From positions 62,001 to 126,000 of the forward strand of contig JALGPX010000015.1 of NCBI GenBank assembly GCA_023515795.1: a stretch of DNA of 64,000 bases. The letters are read 5' to 3'. The notes beneath the pieces were generated by a model that worked only from the letters and a program-made list of their open reading frames with translations, was not told where the DNA came from and did no database searches. Shown one piece after another: positions 30,738-41,045 of the stretch. Each line of letters starts with the position of its first letter. The stretch's first letter is position 1. The translations under genes and the position numbers were made by a program. The DNA comes from Amoeboaphelidium occidentale (taxonomy: Eukaryota > Aphelidiomycota > Aphelidea).

Positions 30738-31803
30738 GGGGGGGGGGGAGTTATGTTGTATAACTTTTTGGTCACTTTTGTGTATGCAGATCAGGGGAAG
30801 ATCTACGCGTCACGTGTTACATGTCATTGAGGTTAAAGTGCATATACTCACAGGTAAGAAAAAGGTTAGTGCTTTGCTCACATGACTTCAACTACAACAA
30901 AATTGATTCAAGAATCTCAATCTTTTTTCCCACTAAAAATGTCGAAAAAATCACCAACCACAAGTAGCAAAAGCAGCATATATTCTATTCATGATCCTAC
31001 TGGATATATTGCACCCTCTTTGCAGGATATGTTGCTTACTGATATCACATCTGATGAATTTTTTTGATTGCTGATAGGCTTGGTGTTGAGTATTTGTCTA
31101 CTACTGAAAGTTTTCCAGGAGTATTTCCTGTAATTTGCACCATTCACGGTTTGAACAACAGATTGATGGTTAATTTGGTATGCAAGAGAAGCAGTGCCAA
31201 GGCTGTTCCCGTGAATGTTATCTTCCTTATCCACACTGGCTCACCAAGTACTTTCTTGTCATCCCAAGCTATGGAAGCCTTGATAGGAAGGCCTGGTTGC
31301 AATGTCGGCCGTTCTTTGGATATAGAGATTCATTCTGATGTGGTCATTAATTGTCACCTTTCCCCACCTGACAAGCATTTCGCAGATGTCAATGTTTTAG
31401 GGACGGACTTTATGGTAAAAAACAATTTATCCTTAGTGGCCAATTATCGTAAAACGAAGTGTGCATTGGGTAGCTTTGAATGGACATTCGGCGAAATATC
31501 AGAATAAAATTTGCTTTTGGGATGATAGTTGATAATCTCGTTGATGAACAAGAAAGTGCTCGACCGTTGTATTGTTATAGCGTAACTTTAACTTGTCGCA
31601 ATATTGAAACCACGTGCTTCAATATTGTTCTGGCTTTTGTTGAGAATGACCTGACCATCACGTGCCGATTAGCTAAATCTGAGTGAATGACAACCATTCA
31701 TGTGATATATCTACGATCACGTGCATGTAATCTATTCTTAACGGTGATATTCAATAAGCCATGTCAACTGAACCATCATCATCGTCTCAACAAAAAATCC
31801 ATG
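30738..31803 (+). mobile_element. Retropepsin-like (aspartic protease) fragment, possible LTR-retroelement remnant
   Basis: An ORF at about 31064-31507 encodes a short beta-rich protein with a retropepsin-type motif around GSPSTFLSSQAMEALIG. A downstream VLGTDFMVKNNLSLV segment resembles the second half of such folds. No reverse transcriptase, integrase or terminal repeat is recognised nearby. It is therefore either a fossil piece of a retroelement or a domesticated stand-alone protease domain. It looks incomplete. Age cannot be estimated from one copy. The region also holds several CACGTG hexamers (around 31612, 31657 and 31716). Confidence 0.35.
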
Positions 31804-31888
31804 TTTGACACCAATCAACTGTTTTTCTTTCTTCAAAACAACAACCAACCATCCATCCATCCATCATCCATCATCCTTTTTAAGAGAA

Positions 31889-32542
31889 ATGGAAAGACGT
31901 TCTCAAAGAATTCAAACTAGAAAATCCTCTTCTTCTAATTCAGTCAACAACAATCACACAAATGGAAATGGAAATGAATTACAATTACAAGAAAAGAAAT
32001 TTCTAAAGAAAACTAAAAGAGAAGATTTGCAAATGAAGAAGAGAAGAGAATATAATTTTCTATTGGAAGATTTGTCTTCAATGAAGAAGCAACAGAAAGA
32101 TGAAGGAGATTTAGTTTTGTTGTTGAAGAAATGTTTTTCCAATCACACCACAGTCATTCCACCCTCTTCTTCTTCTTCCATTCAAAATTTCAATGGAAAA
32201 ATCTTTTGTAATGAATTTATTAAACACCACAAGGAAAAAGAAGATGAATTTTTTATTATGGAAAATTATCAGAATGAATTAAAGAAATCCATTGAAGAAT
32301 TGAAACAATTACAAAAGGAATTGGAATTACAGAAGATTCTGATTGAAGAGAAGGAAAAGATGCAGGAAGAAGTACAATTGCAGAGGGAATTATTACATGT
32401 TTTATTTTCCAAAGATTCTTTACTTTTACAGAGGATTTATAGTAAATGGTTGTTACAAGGAGAAGATCAAGGGGAGGAAAGAAGTATGAGTGATGTTTTA
32501 TTGAAGTTGCAGTGTTCCAAAGACAAGAAGATGGTTTTCTAG
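31889..32542 (+). CDS. Coiled-coil hypothetical protein
   Basis: One exon of 217 aa from the ATG at 31889. The N-terminus is basic and Ser/Asn-rich (MERRSQRIQTRKSSSSNSVN). A Lys/Glu-rich helix follows, then a long predicted coiled coil at residues ~115-180 (NELKKSIEELKQLQKEL; ELQKILIEEKEKMQEE). The end is compact (LLKLQCSKDKKMVF). No family recognised. A poly-T after the stop precedes AATAAA-like sequence (about 32562), consistent with a 3' end. Composition would suit a structural or kinetochore-type small coiled-coil protein, which is speculation. Confidence 0.55.
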   Translation: MERRSQRIQTRKSSSSNSVNNNHTNGNGNELQLQEKKFLKKTKREDLQMKKRREYNFLLEDLSSMKKQQKDEGDLVLLLKKCFSNHTTVIPPSSSSSIQNFNGKIFCNEFIKHHKEKEDEFFIMENYQNELKKSIEELKQLQKELELQKILIEEKEKMQEEVQLQRELLHVLFSKDSLLLQRIYSKWLLQGEDQGEERSMSDVLLKLQCSKDKKMVF

Positions 32543-32679
32543 CTTTTTTTTTTGAATAATAAAATATTTATTTAGGAATGTTGTATATAGTTTGTTAGAG
32601 GTTCGATCAGTGTTATCATCAGCTGTAGTTGAAATGGTCTAGGCACGTCTTTAGTCAGTATTCAGGTGTAGACTTACTA

Positions 32680-34464
32680 TTATTGTTGAAGTGATTCCAG
32701 TTTTGCCAGACCAAAATCAATCACCTTTAGTTTTCCATCAGCAGTCAACAGTAAATTTTCCGGTTTCAAGTCCAAATGAGTAACACCAGCATCTTTCAAT
32801 TTCTTCTCGGCTTCCTTCACCATCTTTGTTAGTTTAGGGTCTCCCTTCCAATTGACATGTGTTCCTTCGATATATTCTAGAGCTATAAAGTGTTGGCCAT
32901 AAAGTTGATCATGACCATAATACAGCGGAACAAAGTCCAAATTCATCTGAGATAATCGCTTGTAGACTTCAATTTCGTTCTGAAGCATTTCATATCCCCA
33001 TTTGTTATTGAAAGAATCGCAATGTTTCAATATGAAATCGGAACCAGGGATCAGAAGAACACTTCCAGTAGCTCCCTCACCAACACATCGAGTGTTCTGC
33101 AACAATGACTCTTTAACAACACGATCATTTCCACCAGGATGTGCACAATTGGCCTTTCTTCTGTTCTGGTTCCTACTGTCGTCATCGCGCTCTGGGTTAT
33201 AATCTTCATTGGAAGATCGATCGTTCCCTGAAAACTCCATCTCTTCATTGAATGCATCTTCTTCGTTTCTAAATGATTCATAAGTATCTTCAGCACTAGG
33301 TGATAGAGCCCCATCATTCATTGCCAAATGGGCGAAGTAATAAAAACATTGCAGTAGTGAAGGGGATGTAGCATTAAAGTAAACCGGATCGCTAATAAGC
33401 AATCTGCCACTTTCGGCTCGAAACAAAAAATATGAGACATCATAGCACGTAACACATCCATAGCGAAGCCCATTAAGAGCAATATATCCGTAAACTTGTT
33501 CGACAACATGTACAACATTGCTTCTGCGAGTATCTCTGGTAAAATCAGATTGTTGATATGTCTTGTCCTCGTTATACATATCAAACAAGTTACAATACTT
33601 TCCCTCTGAATCCTTCACTGGTAAATTCATTGGGGTTTTGTCTTCGATGACTGCCAATATAGTAGATCTTGATTTATCGAACAGAAAGTGATCAGGCCTG
33701 CCTATAAACGCCTTTCGAAAAGTACTGGAACCACTGGAAACTAAATCAGAAGAAATAGTTGCATTTGTGTTATAAGCAGCTTTTGCAGTCACGTTCGGAA
33801 TAACTGGGCGATCTTTCATAAAGATATATGGAGCGTCAACTGCAGCAAAGATGTGATTCAAGTTCCTAAAGTTGTTGAGAATGAGATTGTCTACAACCGC
33901 TTCACTTGTGATCGTATCAAGAGACACATCAATCGAATTAACATTTTCTGGCTTTTCATCAGTAGGGTAATGAAAGTTCGCCGCTTGCTGTTTAAAAGAT
34001 TCCCATTGTTCAACAACTCTCGGTCTCTTTGAGTGCGTCCTTCGTGTCTAACTTTGGTTTAAAGACATCAAAGTATAATCTTTCTTGACTTCATCCAGTG
34101 GTTGTGCAAGGAACTCAGCAATAGATGTTGTTGCAGCTTGATTACTAGTAGCCCTAGTTGGCACCAGCACGAAGACTGGCTCCATTTCATTTGTGCCCAA
34201 GTTCTCCACTCCGTGAATGATACTTAATTGTTTACCTCCCAGGCTGTCCTTATTTCTGAATATCTTCAATGTGTCGCTATCAATGTCCACCAGCATTTCG
34301 CTATTGTTTGTTATGATTGAAACAAGCAGGTTTGCAACGACAGCATCACGAGGTAAAATAACAAATCGAACTTTACTATTCATGAATGGAGTGCCATCTG
34401 ACTCACCAAGCAGATACCACACTGTCTGTTGTGGCGACAGCTGTGGCATTTGTTCGTTAATCAT
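32680..34464 (-). pseudogene. Crinkler (CRN)-type locus: header region plus nuclease-like and protein-kinase domains
   Basis: Parts, 5' to 3': a CRN-like header (34048-34464, with WYLLGESDGTPF and FVLVPTRATSNQAAT); a PD-(D/E)xK-nuclease-like region (about 33350-33750, with RPDHFLFDKS, LAVIEDKTPMNL and VVEQVYGYIALNGLRYG); an acidic linker; and a compact protein-kinase domain (32680-33100) with GEGATGSVLLI, ILKHCD, HLDLKPENLLL and VIDFGLA. This is the known nuclease-kinase class of Crinkler-RHS effectors, found in oomycetes, chytrids and other early fungi, thought to act in nuclei of host or rival cells. The locus looks interrupted once and may be a fossil. The kinase motifs themselves appear intact. 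Confidence 0.6.
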
Positions 34465-34912
34465 TATCGGAAAAGAAAAGGTTTGTGAAATCGCGACATC
34501 CAATCAGTTGACGCATCCAAGCGATCTGGAACAATTTCATGCTACAGGCGCTTGCCTCATCAAACAAACAAAAGATATTTCACATCAAAAAGAATGATTA
34601 AGAATGCGAAACGCTGCAAAATAAAATTTAAGTCAAGAAATGGCGAAATCTGAATCTTGATTTAGACTTCATTCCACGGTAGCTTGGTCACACACAGAAT
34701 TGTATGGACATCACACTATCGCTCTGGAATACATTATAGAATCCAAAGTGAATGGAGGGAAACCCTTAGGTGATTAGATGGAAGCATTAAGATGCTATAA
34801 TCCAACATTCGGACTTGAAACCGCGTAATTTACTCTTTAACACACCAACGTAAAAGTAAAAGCAATTGATTTCGGTCTATTCAAGCTTGAACAGCAATAA
34901 TAAAAGTAAAAT
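34465..34912. other. Intergenic region, nothing recognised
   Basis: About 450 bp between the CRN header and the IES6 stop. No convincing ORF, RNA gene or repeat seen on either strand. Confidence 0.4.
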
Positions 34913-35302
34913 TTATTTCAATTGTATTATTCCCCTCCTCAATTCCAAATACTCTCTAATTGCAGAAGGTGACAATTCTCTTGAGATGATTCTGTATTCA
35001 TATTTAGAGTGAAAGAAGAGCAAAGATTTCGGATCCTTATAACAACACTAAAAAAAATATTAAAGAAAAAGAAGATTATAAATTCTTACTTGTAGTCCTG
35101 TGAGGTCACAATACTTCTTTTTAGGATTCAATAGAGGTGGATGAGCAGCAATAGAAGAATCTTTTAGGAATGAGTCAACAAGAAATAAGAAATTACATGT
35201 GGGAATGTCCTCTTTTGTTGTAGACTGTCTATGCTTTTCTTCTTGTGATAGAATTTGTTTAAGATTCTTCCATTTTCTTTTAGAATTTAAAGATTTCTTC
35301 AT
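34913..35302 (-). CDS. INO80 complex subunit IES6/INO80C (YL1-C domain)
   Basis: Two exons (35090-35302, 34913-35047), separated by a 42-nt intron, give 115 aa. After a basic N-terminus (MKKSLNSKRKWKNLKQILSQ) comes the YL1 C-terminal domain: NPKKKYCDLTGLQ, intron, CCYKDPKSLLFFHSKYEY and LSPSAIREYLELRRG. The CDxTG motif and the PSAIREYLELR ending are diagnostic. IES6/INO80C joins the Arp5 module of the INO80 nucleosome remodeler. The protein is short but complete. It is head-to-head with ATG3; the intergenic block between them contains a gap and a duplication, so the true spacing is roughly 190 bp. Confidence 0.9.
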
Positions 35303-35687
35303 TTCCAGGAAACAAAGAAAGAAAAGAGTTATTTATAGATTTATATAAATAGATTTATAAATAATAAGGATGATCACGTGTTCTTAGAAATCAATCTGTC
35401 TTACTCAACAGTCTCAGAGTTACACCAATCACTCCAATCACTGTATCCATTCTTTTCTTCCTNTTCCATTTTCTTTTAGAATTTAAAGATTTCTTCATTT
35501 CCAGGAAACAAAGAAAGAAAAGAGTTATTTATAGATTTATATAAATAGATTTATAAATAGATTTATAAATATTAAGGATGATCACGTGTTCTTAGAAATC
35601 AATCTGTCTTACTCAACAGTCTCAGAGTTACACCAATCACTCCAATCACTGTATCCATTCTTTTCTTCCTTTCAAAACAACAAAGAA
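35303..35687. promoter_or_regulatory. IES6/ATG3 bidirectional promoter with CACGTG site (artificially doubled)
   Basis: The block 35268-35462 is repeated at 35464-35670 on either side of a single N, so only one copy is likely real. Each copy contains TGATCACGTGTTC (CACGTG at 35375 and 35583), a bHLH E-box. In the collapsed promoter it lies about 100 bp from the ATG3 start and 75 bp from the IES6 start. The copies differ by a 12-bp ATAGATTTATAA repeat unit. Confidence 0.5.
35463..35463. other. Assembly gap flanked by a ~200-bp direct duplication
   Basis: Single N. Left copy 35268-35462, right copy 35464-35670, nearly identical; see the promoter entry. Confidence 0.9.
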
Positions 35688-36780
35688 ATGCTTCCTAATT
35701 CTGTTAATTCATATCTTCATAGCTGGGGTGAATATTTAGTTCCTGTCCTTAAAGATTCCAAATTCAGGGAGACTGGAGTAATAACACCTCAAGAATTCCT
35801 TAAAGGTAAAAATCTTTTCTTAATCCACTAACTTTTCAGCGGGTGACTATTTGGTGTTCAAGTCACCGTATTGGCACTGGGAAAGTGGAGATTTGGAAAA
35901 AAGAAAAGATTATTTGGAAAGAGATAAACAGTTTCTTGTTACAAGGAATGTTGCATGTTTGAAGAGAGTCAAGGGAGAATCAGAAGAGATTGTTAGAGAG
36001 GATGATAAAGATATGGAAGATGATTATATGAATATTATTATTTCTAATGCTTTAAGAGAGGATAAGGATGAAGAAGAGAGAATGGAGGAATATGATGAAA
36101 TACCAGAAATACAGACAGGCAATGAGTCACATGAAGTTGAAGTTAAAAAGGATGAGGAAGAAGAAGAAGAAGAAGAAGAAGAAGTTAAAGATGAAGAGAT
36201 TCCTGATATTGATGATTTTAGTGGATTGAATATAAAGGAGGAAACAGATCATGTTGTCTCTACCTCTAATAATAATAATAATAATAATAATAACAATGGA
36301 GATACTCCTTCTTCAAACATTCTGACTGATAATGTTCGTACTTATGATTTGTTTATTACTTATGACAAGTATTATCAGTGTCCCAGATTATGGTTGTTTG
36401 GTTATGATTCAAACAGAAAAAGGCCATTGAGTATTGAGGAAGTGTTTGAGGATGTTTCTGAAGATCATGCTAAAAAGACAATTACACTGGAACCATTTCC
36501 ACATTATTCTGCTTCAACAACAAATACAGAAATGTTGACTGTTCATCCGTGTAGGCATGCAAATGTAATGAAGCGAATAATTGACAGGATGGTTGAATCT
36601 TCTTCTTCTTCTTCTTCTTCTTCTTCTGATGCTGATCATGATTCTGCTACTGCTACTGCTACTGCTACTGCTGAAGTTGAAGCTTGCTTGATTGTGTTTC
36701 TGAAGTTCATGAGTTGTATTGTTCCTACTATAGAGTATGATCATACAAGTGGAGTAAAGGCAGCAGGGTTGAAGAAGTAG
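35688..36780 (+). CDS. ATG3: ATG3, E2-like conjugating enzyme of autophagy
   Basis: Exons 35688-35805 and 35840-36780 (34-nt intron) give 352 aa. Landmarks: FRETGVITPQEFLKAGDYLV spanning the splice, NKx-type KQFLVTRNVACLKRV, the ATG12-binding acidic region, then YDLFITYDKYYQCPRLWLFG, DVSEDHAKKTITLEPFPH and the catalytic Cys in VHPCRHANVMKRIID. ATG3 transfers ATG8 to phosphatidylethanolamine. The middle acidic region holds expanded poly-Glu and poly-Asn runs, and the C-terminal part holds poly-Ser and Ala-Thr repeats, all from trinucleotide microsatellites. The TAG stop is followed in frame by six more TAG codons and a TAA. A second copy of the last ~140 codons at 36885-37316 is an assembly duplication. 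Confidence 0.95.
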
Positions 36781-36817
36781 TAGTAGTAGTAGTAGTAGTA
36801 AATAAATTTATAAATTC

Positions 36818-36818
36818 N
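36818..36818. other. Assembly gap flanked by a ~535-bp direct duplication
   Basis: Single N. About 36283-36817 is repeated at 36819-37353, covering the ATG3 3' end and its stop-codon microsatellite. No difference was noticed by eye. The second copy has no 5' half or promoter, so it is not a second ATG3 gene. Confidence 0.9.
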
Positions 36819-37384
36819 AATAATAATAACAATGGAGATACTCCTTCTTCAAACATTCTGACTGATAATGTTCGTACTTATGATTTGTTTATTACTTATG
36901 ACAAGTATTATCAGTGTCCCAGATTATGGTTGTTTGGTTATGATTCAAACAGAAAAAGGCCATTGAGTATTGAGGAAGTGTTTGAGGATGTTTCTGAAGA
37001 TCATGCTAAAAAGACAATTACACTGGAACCATTTCCACATTATTCTGCTTCAACAACAAATACAGAAATGTTGACTGTTCATCCGTGTAGGCATGCAAAT
37101 GTAATGAAGCGAATAATTGACAGGATGGTTGAATCTTCTTCTTCTTCTTCTTCTTCTTCTTCTGATGCTGATCATGATTCTGCTACTGCTACTGCTACTG
37201 CTACTGCTGAAGTTGAAGCTTGCTTGATTGTGTTTCTGAAGTTCATGAGTTGTATTGTTCCTACTATAGAGTATGATCATACAAGTGGAGTAAAGGCAGC
37301 AGGGTTGAAGAAGTAGTAGTAGTAGTAGTAGTAGTAAATAAATTTATAAATTCTGGTTTATTTTGGTTCATTTCGCAGATTTTT

Positions 37385-39370
37385 TTAGTATTCTTCAGTT
37401 GTGTTCAAGTCTGATGTGAAATCTAGACAAATCTTCAAAGTACTATCCAGTGCTTCTTGATTCAATTCTGTTTTACGGTGTTGAGTTAGTGCTAGAGCCA
37501 ATTGAATAGTATTCTTGATTTGTCTACCATTCAAATCATGTTGAGCCAATTTATCCAAATCTAGACTTTTCAGAGTTGCTTCAGAGATTCCTGCTACTTT
37601 CAGTAAATTTGTCCAAATCTTTCTTCTGTCTGTGGCATCCAGTGATTTGAATTTCATTGCTACTGTTACTCTACTCTGGAATGCAGGATCAAATGAGCTG
37701 ACTCTGTTTGAAGTGAAAAATATTACACCACGATGATATTCGGTTAGACGCAAAATTACACCAACCATTGAATTTCTCAAAATTTCACCACGACTTCTCT
37801 TCTCAACAAAAACATCAGCTTCATCCAACAGAACTAGAGCACGCCATGATTCACAAAGACTCAGGATTGCTTGTAAACTATTCTCCAGTTCCTGTGGTGT
37901 AATACCTAGATCACCAAGTGATACGACGAATAGAGGTCTTTGTAGGTACTCTGAAATCGCTTCTGCAGTCAGGGTTTTACCAGTACCTGGAGAACCATAC
38001 AACAACAAACAAATTCCTTCTCCTTTGCCCTGGATAACACTGCTGAATGTTGTCTGTTCATGTGTTGTGATTAGAGCCTTGATCATTTCCTTTCTCTCTT
38101 CAGCCATTACCAACATATCAAAAGCATTCTGGTTGAATTTAATGGCAGAACATAAATCAACAAGGACCTGGCCCCAAGTTTTGTTGATGAAACTGAATCC
38201 AATAACAACTGGTAGACAGTATGGTAGAAAGGAATCAGGGACAGTTTTGAACAGAGTCAAATCATCTCCAGCAGAGAAGTTCATTCCATCTGTTTTCTGC
38301 TTTAAAACCTCTTTTGATTTAGCTTGTAGTCTGGAATAAGCGATTTTCACAGCTGAATCTACTGAAACTACTCCTGTAGAAACAGAGAACCCCATTTCCA
38401 AACCCTTCATAGCATCAATCATTATTCTGCCACCTGAAGATAGAGCACCTTGTGACTTTGCCTTAGCTGACCATGCATTCTGTGGACCATTAAAGCTTTT
38501 TAATGGAAAGAATGACTTTGGAGCATAAGTCAAATAAGATGCACCAAGAGAGTATTGAACAAACTTCTTTCCTCTCTCCTGAAATTCCTTCTTTTCCTCT
38601 GTAGTCGCTGGACGTACATGTAAATCATTGATGAATACTTCTTTGCTATTATCGTGCGATGAGAAAGATTCTTCATACTCTAGCAACACAAAATCAGTGC
38701 CCAAAGACGAAACAAATTCCAAACCAACATGGAATGAACTGCTTGAACCAAACAGTGTCTTTTGTGCTTCATAGTGACTCGCAGTTACACGATAGCATAA
38801 TTTCACATTTGGCAGAGTAGGCGAATATCCAATAACGATCTCTCCGTGCGGGAAAATTCTGAACAACGAATTGTGAGTTGTTTTACCTGCTGCTTTCAAG
38901 GAATCTGCCAAATCAAACTCAGCCTTGTAATTCTTCTCAACAATGCTGATCAATTCATCTAAGCCTACAATTCTAAGAGCCTTTTCATCATAAGTGGAAA
39001 TATCAGGGATCTTGCTTCCCAATGTAGCCAAACTCTGCAACAAGCGACGATGGTTCAGCTTCTCTTCAATTAACTGTACTTCACTGAAACTAGCAGGATC
39101 TTCGTTGATCTTTTTGGCATACTTACGATACTTCTCCAAACCATCTCTTAAATAGATCAAAGTGTTGTAGTGGTGAAAGACAGCTTCAAGCGGCATCACA
39201 TTCTTTTGATGGCCAAGTGCGGTAAGTGTTCTAATCACCGAGGAAGCAGTCAAAAGACCTTTTTCTTCTGCTGATGCTGCACCTATTGCCGAGGCTATTG
39301 CAGTCTTATTAGTCTGGGAAGATATCTTCAATTGAAGCTTCCCATTATCGTCTTTCACAACTTCAAACAT
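37385..39370 (-). CDS. AAA ATPase of the fungal DUF7025 type
   Basis: One exon of 661 aa. The N-terminal 380 residues include a beta-rich region (FPHGEIVIGYSPTLPNVKL and YEAQKTLFGSSSSFHVG) matching the layout of the DUF7025 domain found before AAA modules in many fungi. The AAA module has Walker [18 protein letters not shown], Walker B ALVLLDEADVFVEKR and sensor-1/Arg finger RGVIFFTSNRVSSFDPAFQSR. The phrase RPLFVVSLGDLG is characteristic of this group. Most members have no assigned function. It may act as an unfoldase or remodeler of unknown targets. The ATG at 39370 is clean. Confidence 0.8.
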   Translation of the reverse strand: MFEVVKDDNGKLQLKISSQTNKTAIASAIGAASAEEKGLLTASSVIRTLTALGHQKNVMPLEAVFHHYNTLIYLRDGLEKYRKYAKKINEDPASFSEVQLIEEKLNHRRLLQSLATLGSKIPDISTYDEKALRIVGLDELISIVEKNYKAEFDLADSLKAAGKTTHNSLFRIFPHGEIVIGYSPTLPNVKLCYRVTASHYEAQKTLFGSSSSFHVGLEFVSSLGTDFVLLEYEESFSSHDNSKEVFINDLHVRPATTEEKKEFQERGKKFVQYSLGASYLTYAPKSFFPLKSFNGPQNAWSAKAKSQGALSSGGRIMIDAMKGLEMGFSVSTGVVSVDSAVKIAYSRLQAKSKEVLKQKTDGMNFSAGDDLTLFKTVPDSFLPYCLPVVIGFSFINKTWGQVLVDLCSAIKFNQNAFDMLVMAEERKEMIKALITTHEQTTFSSVIQGKGEGICLLLYGSPGTGKTLTAEAISEYLQRPLFVVSLGDLGITPQELENSLQAILSLCESWRALVLLDEADVFVEKRSRGEILRNSMVGVILRLTEYHRGVIFFTSNRVSSFDPAFQSRVTVAMKFKSLDATDRRKIWTNLLKVAGISEATLKSLDLDKLAQHDLNGRQIKNTIQLALALTQHRKTELNQEALDSTLKICLDFTSDLNTTEEY

Positions 39371-39461
39371 CTCGCGAAGAAGGTTGGAGACTCAATTGGC
39401 CACGATGTGATTAGCTATAGTGTAGAATACTTCAATGAGGTTTTATTAACTACCATTTAGA

Positions 39462-40831
39462 CTAGAGCTTGGCCGCCTGTGCCTCTACGGGACGATTCTT
39501 CAATAACTTCAGGGTTTCTTCTTTGTAATTGAAAGATGCGCCTTCAAACATAATTGGTAGTGTGCCATAGTATTTAACTTGTAGCCATATTGACCATTCC
39601 TTTGCTAAATTGTACAGGGTGCTTTCAGCTCGGTTCTGTTGCATGGTTCCGAGTGATTTAGAAGCATTCAAGATTTTAGTAGCTCTTGGAATTCTCAACT
39701 GTTCATATAGACGCATTGCATTCTCGAAATTATCCAAAGTGAACTTCCCATTCTTGTCCACACACATTCTCTGTATGAGCAATGATATGACACCTGCGTC
39801 TTCAAAAGCACCCATAGCTCCTTGTCCAATGTAAGGCTGAGGTGGCGCAGCACTGTCACCCAGAAGAACAATTTTACCCTTGAAACGACTCTTTGAAGGC
39901 TCTCTGGAACGCAGTCCAACTCTAATCACACTCTTTGGCGCTCTAAGAGGAGAGATAAAATCCGGGTTCCAGCCATCAGCCTCAAGTCGATTAGCGAGTT
40001 CAAGACATTCCTTTTCTGCGTCTTTAGGAGACAAATTTCCCCAAGTTTCTGGTTTCTCCTCTGCTGGAAAGAACAGCTGCACATATTAAAGCACAAAATC
40101 ATAAATGTTTACCTGAAACACTTGCTCGTTAGGACCAGTTGGATAGTAACAGGCATGACATTTGGAAGTCGATGAACTTGGGAAGCAAATTCCTCGAAAT
40201 GGGCGAGGCAAATCAGCTGCACCCATCAAACAAGTTATTCCCGTGTATCCAACATCTGTCTCACCAAACAAACACTCTCTAACTTTGCTCCTGATACCAT
40301 CAGCTCCAAAAAGCACATCACAATAACACTGAGAATCATCTTCAAACGTTAGCTGGTATCTTCCCGCAGGTAAAGTTTCAATTGATCTCAACCGTTTTCC
40401 AAAATTAATTCGGATTCCTTTACTCAAAGAAGCTTCCATTAATACTTTCTGAAGCTTCCACCTTCGAATGCCAATAGACTGAAGAGAAATGTTGTCACAG
40501 AGTGGCGACTCTTTGGCGCATGCGACTTCGGTGCCATCGTGTCTCATCCAGCGCCTGTAAATATAAGGAAAGCCCACAGCTCTGATTTCATCAAGCAATT
40601 CAGGAGAAATATCTCTAACAACTCTTAAGCCATTGGGGTACAGACCGATTGCACCGCCAGCATTGTCAGCTAGAAACGTTACAAACAATTACAGTCGGTG
40701 GTATTACTAAATTCTGGTGCCTGTTCATAGACCTCTGCTTTCACTCCGACATGCTTTTCCAGCGCTAATGCTAAAAGGAGACCTCCGAGGCCTGCGCCGA
40801 TAATTACAATTTTTGGTTGTTCCGCTGTCAT
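39462..40831 (-). CDS. FAD-dependent monooxygenase (UbiH/PHBH-like)
   Basis: Three exons (40708-40831, 40113-40669, 39462-40076; introns 38 and 36 nt) give 431 aa. The dinucleotide-binding motif IVIIGAGLGGLLLALALEK opens the protein. The middle contains the DG-type CDVLFGADGIRSKVRE, and the FAD ribityl-binding motif reads VLLGDSAAPPQPYIGQGAMG followed by AFEDAG. These three motifs define the class A flavoprotein hydroxylases. The substrate is unknown. The usual GDSAH His is Ala here, which is seen in other members too. There is no obvious membrane anchor or targeting signal. Divergent from the first PQ-loop gene, about 215 bp apart. Confidence 0.85.
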
Positions 40832-41045
40832 GCTCGATTGTGAGAAACAATATTTCGATCACATGCACAAATACTCAAGTATGACAAGATCAAAAGTTTC
40901 AGCATGATTTTAAATTTCGCATAAGGATGAACTCTTCGAAGACAGGAGCTGATGGCTTACGGAATATTGCGCGCCTCCTCATGGCTCACGCAATTCTGCT
41001 CTCACACGAAGATCGACAAGGCTTTCAAATCATTTTCCCGCGAAG

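Noticed and set aside
30738-31803. Complete LTR retrotransposon
   Set aside because: No terminal repeats, reverse transcriptase or integrase could be recognised; only a protease-like region is visible.
36885-37316. A second, truncated ATG3 gene
   Set aside because: It matches the ATG3 3' end and lies directly after an N; it lacks the 5' half and promoter. Best explained as an assembly duplication.
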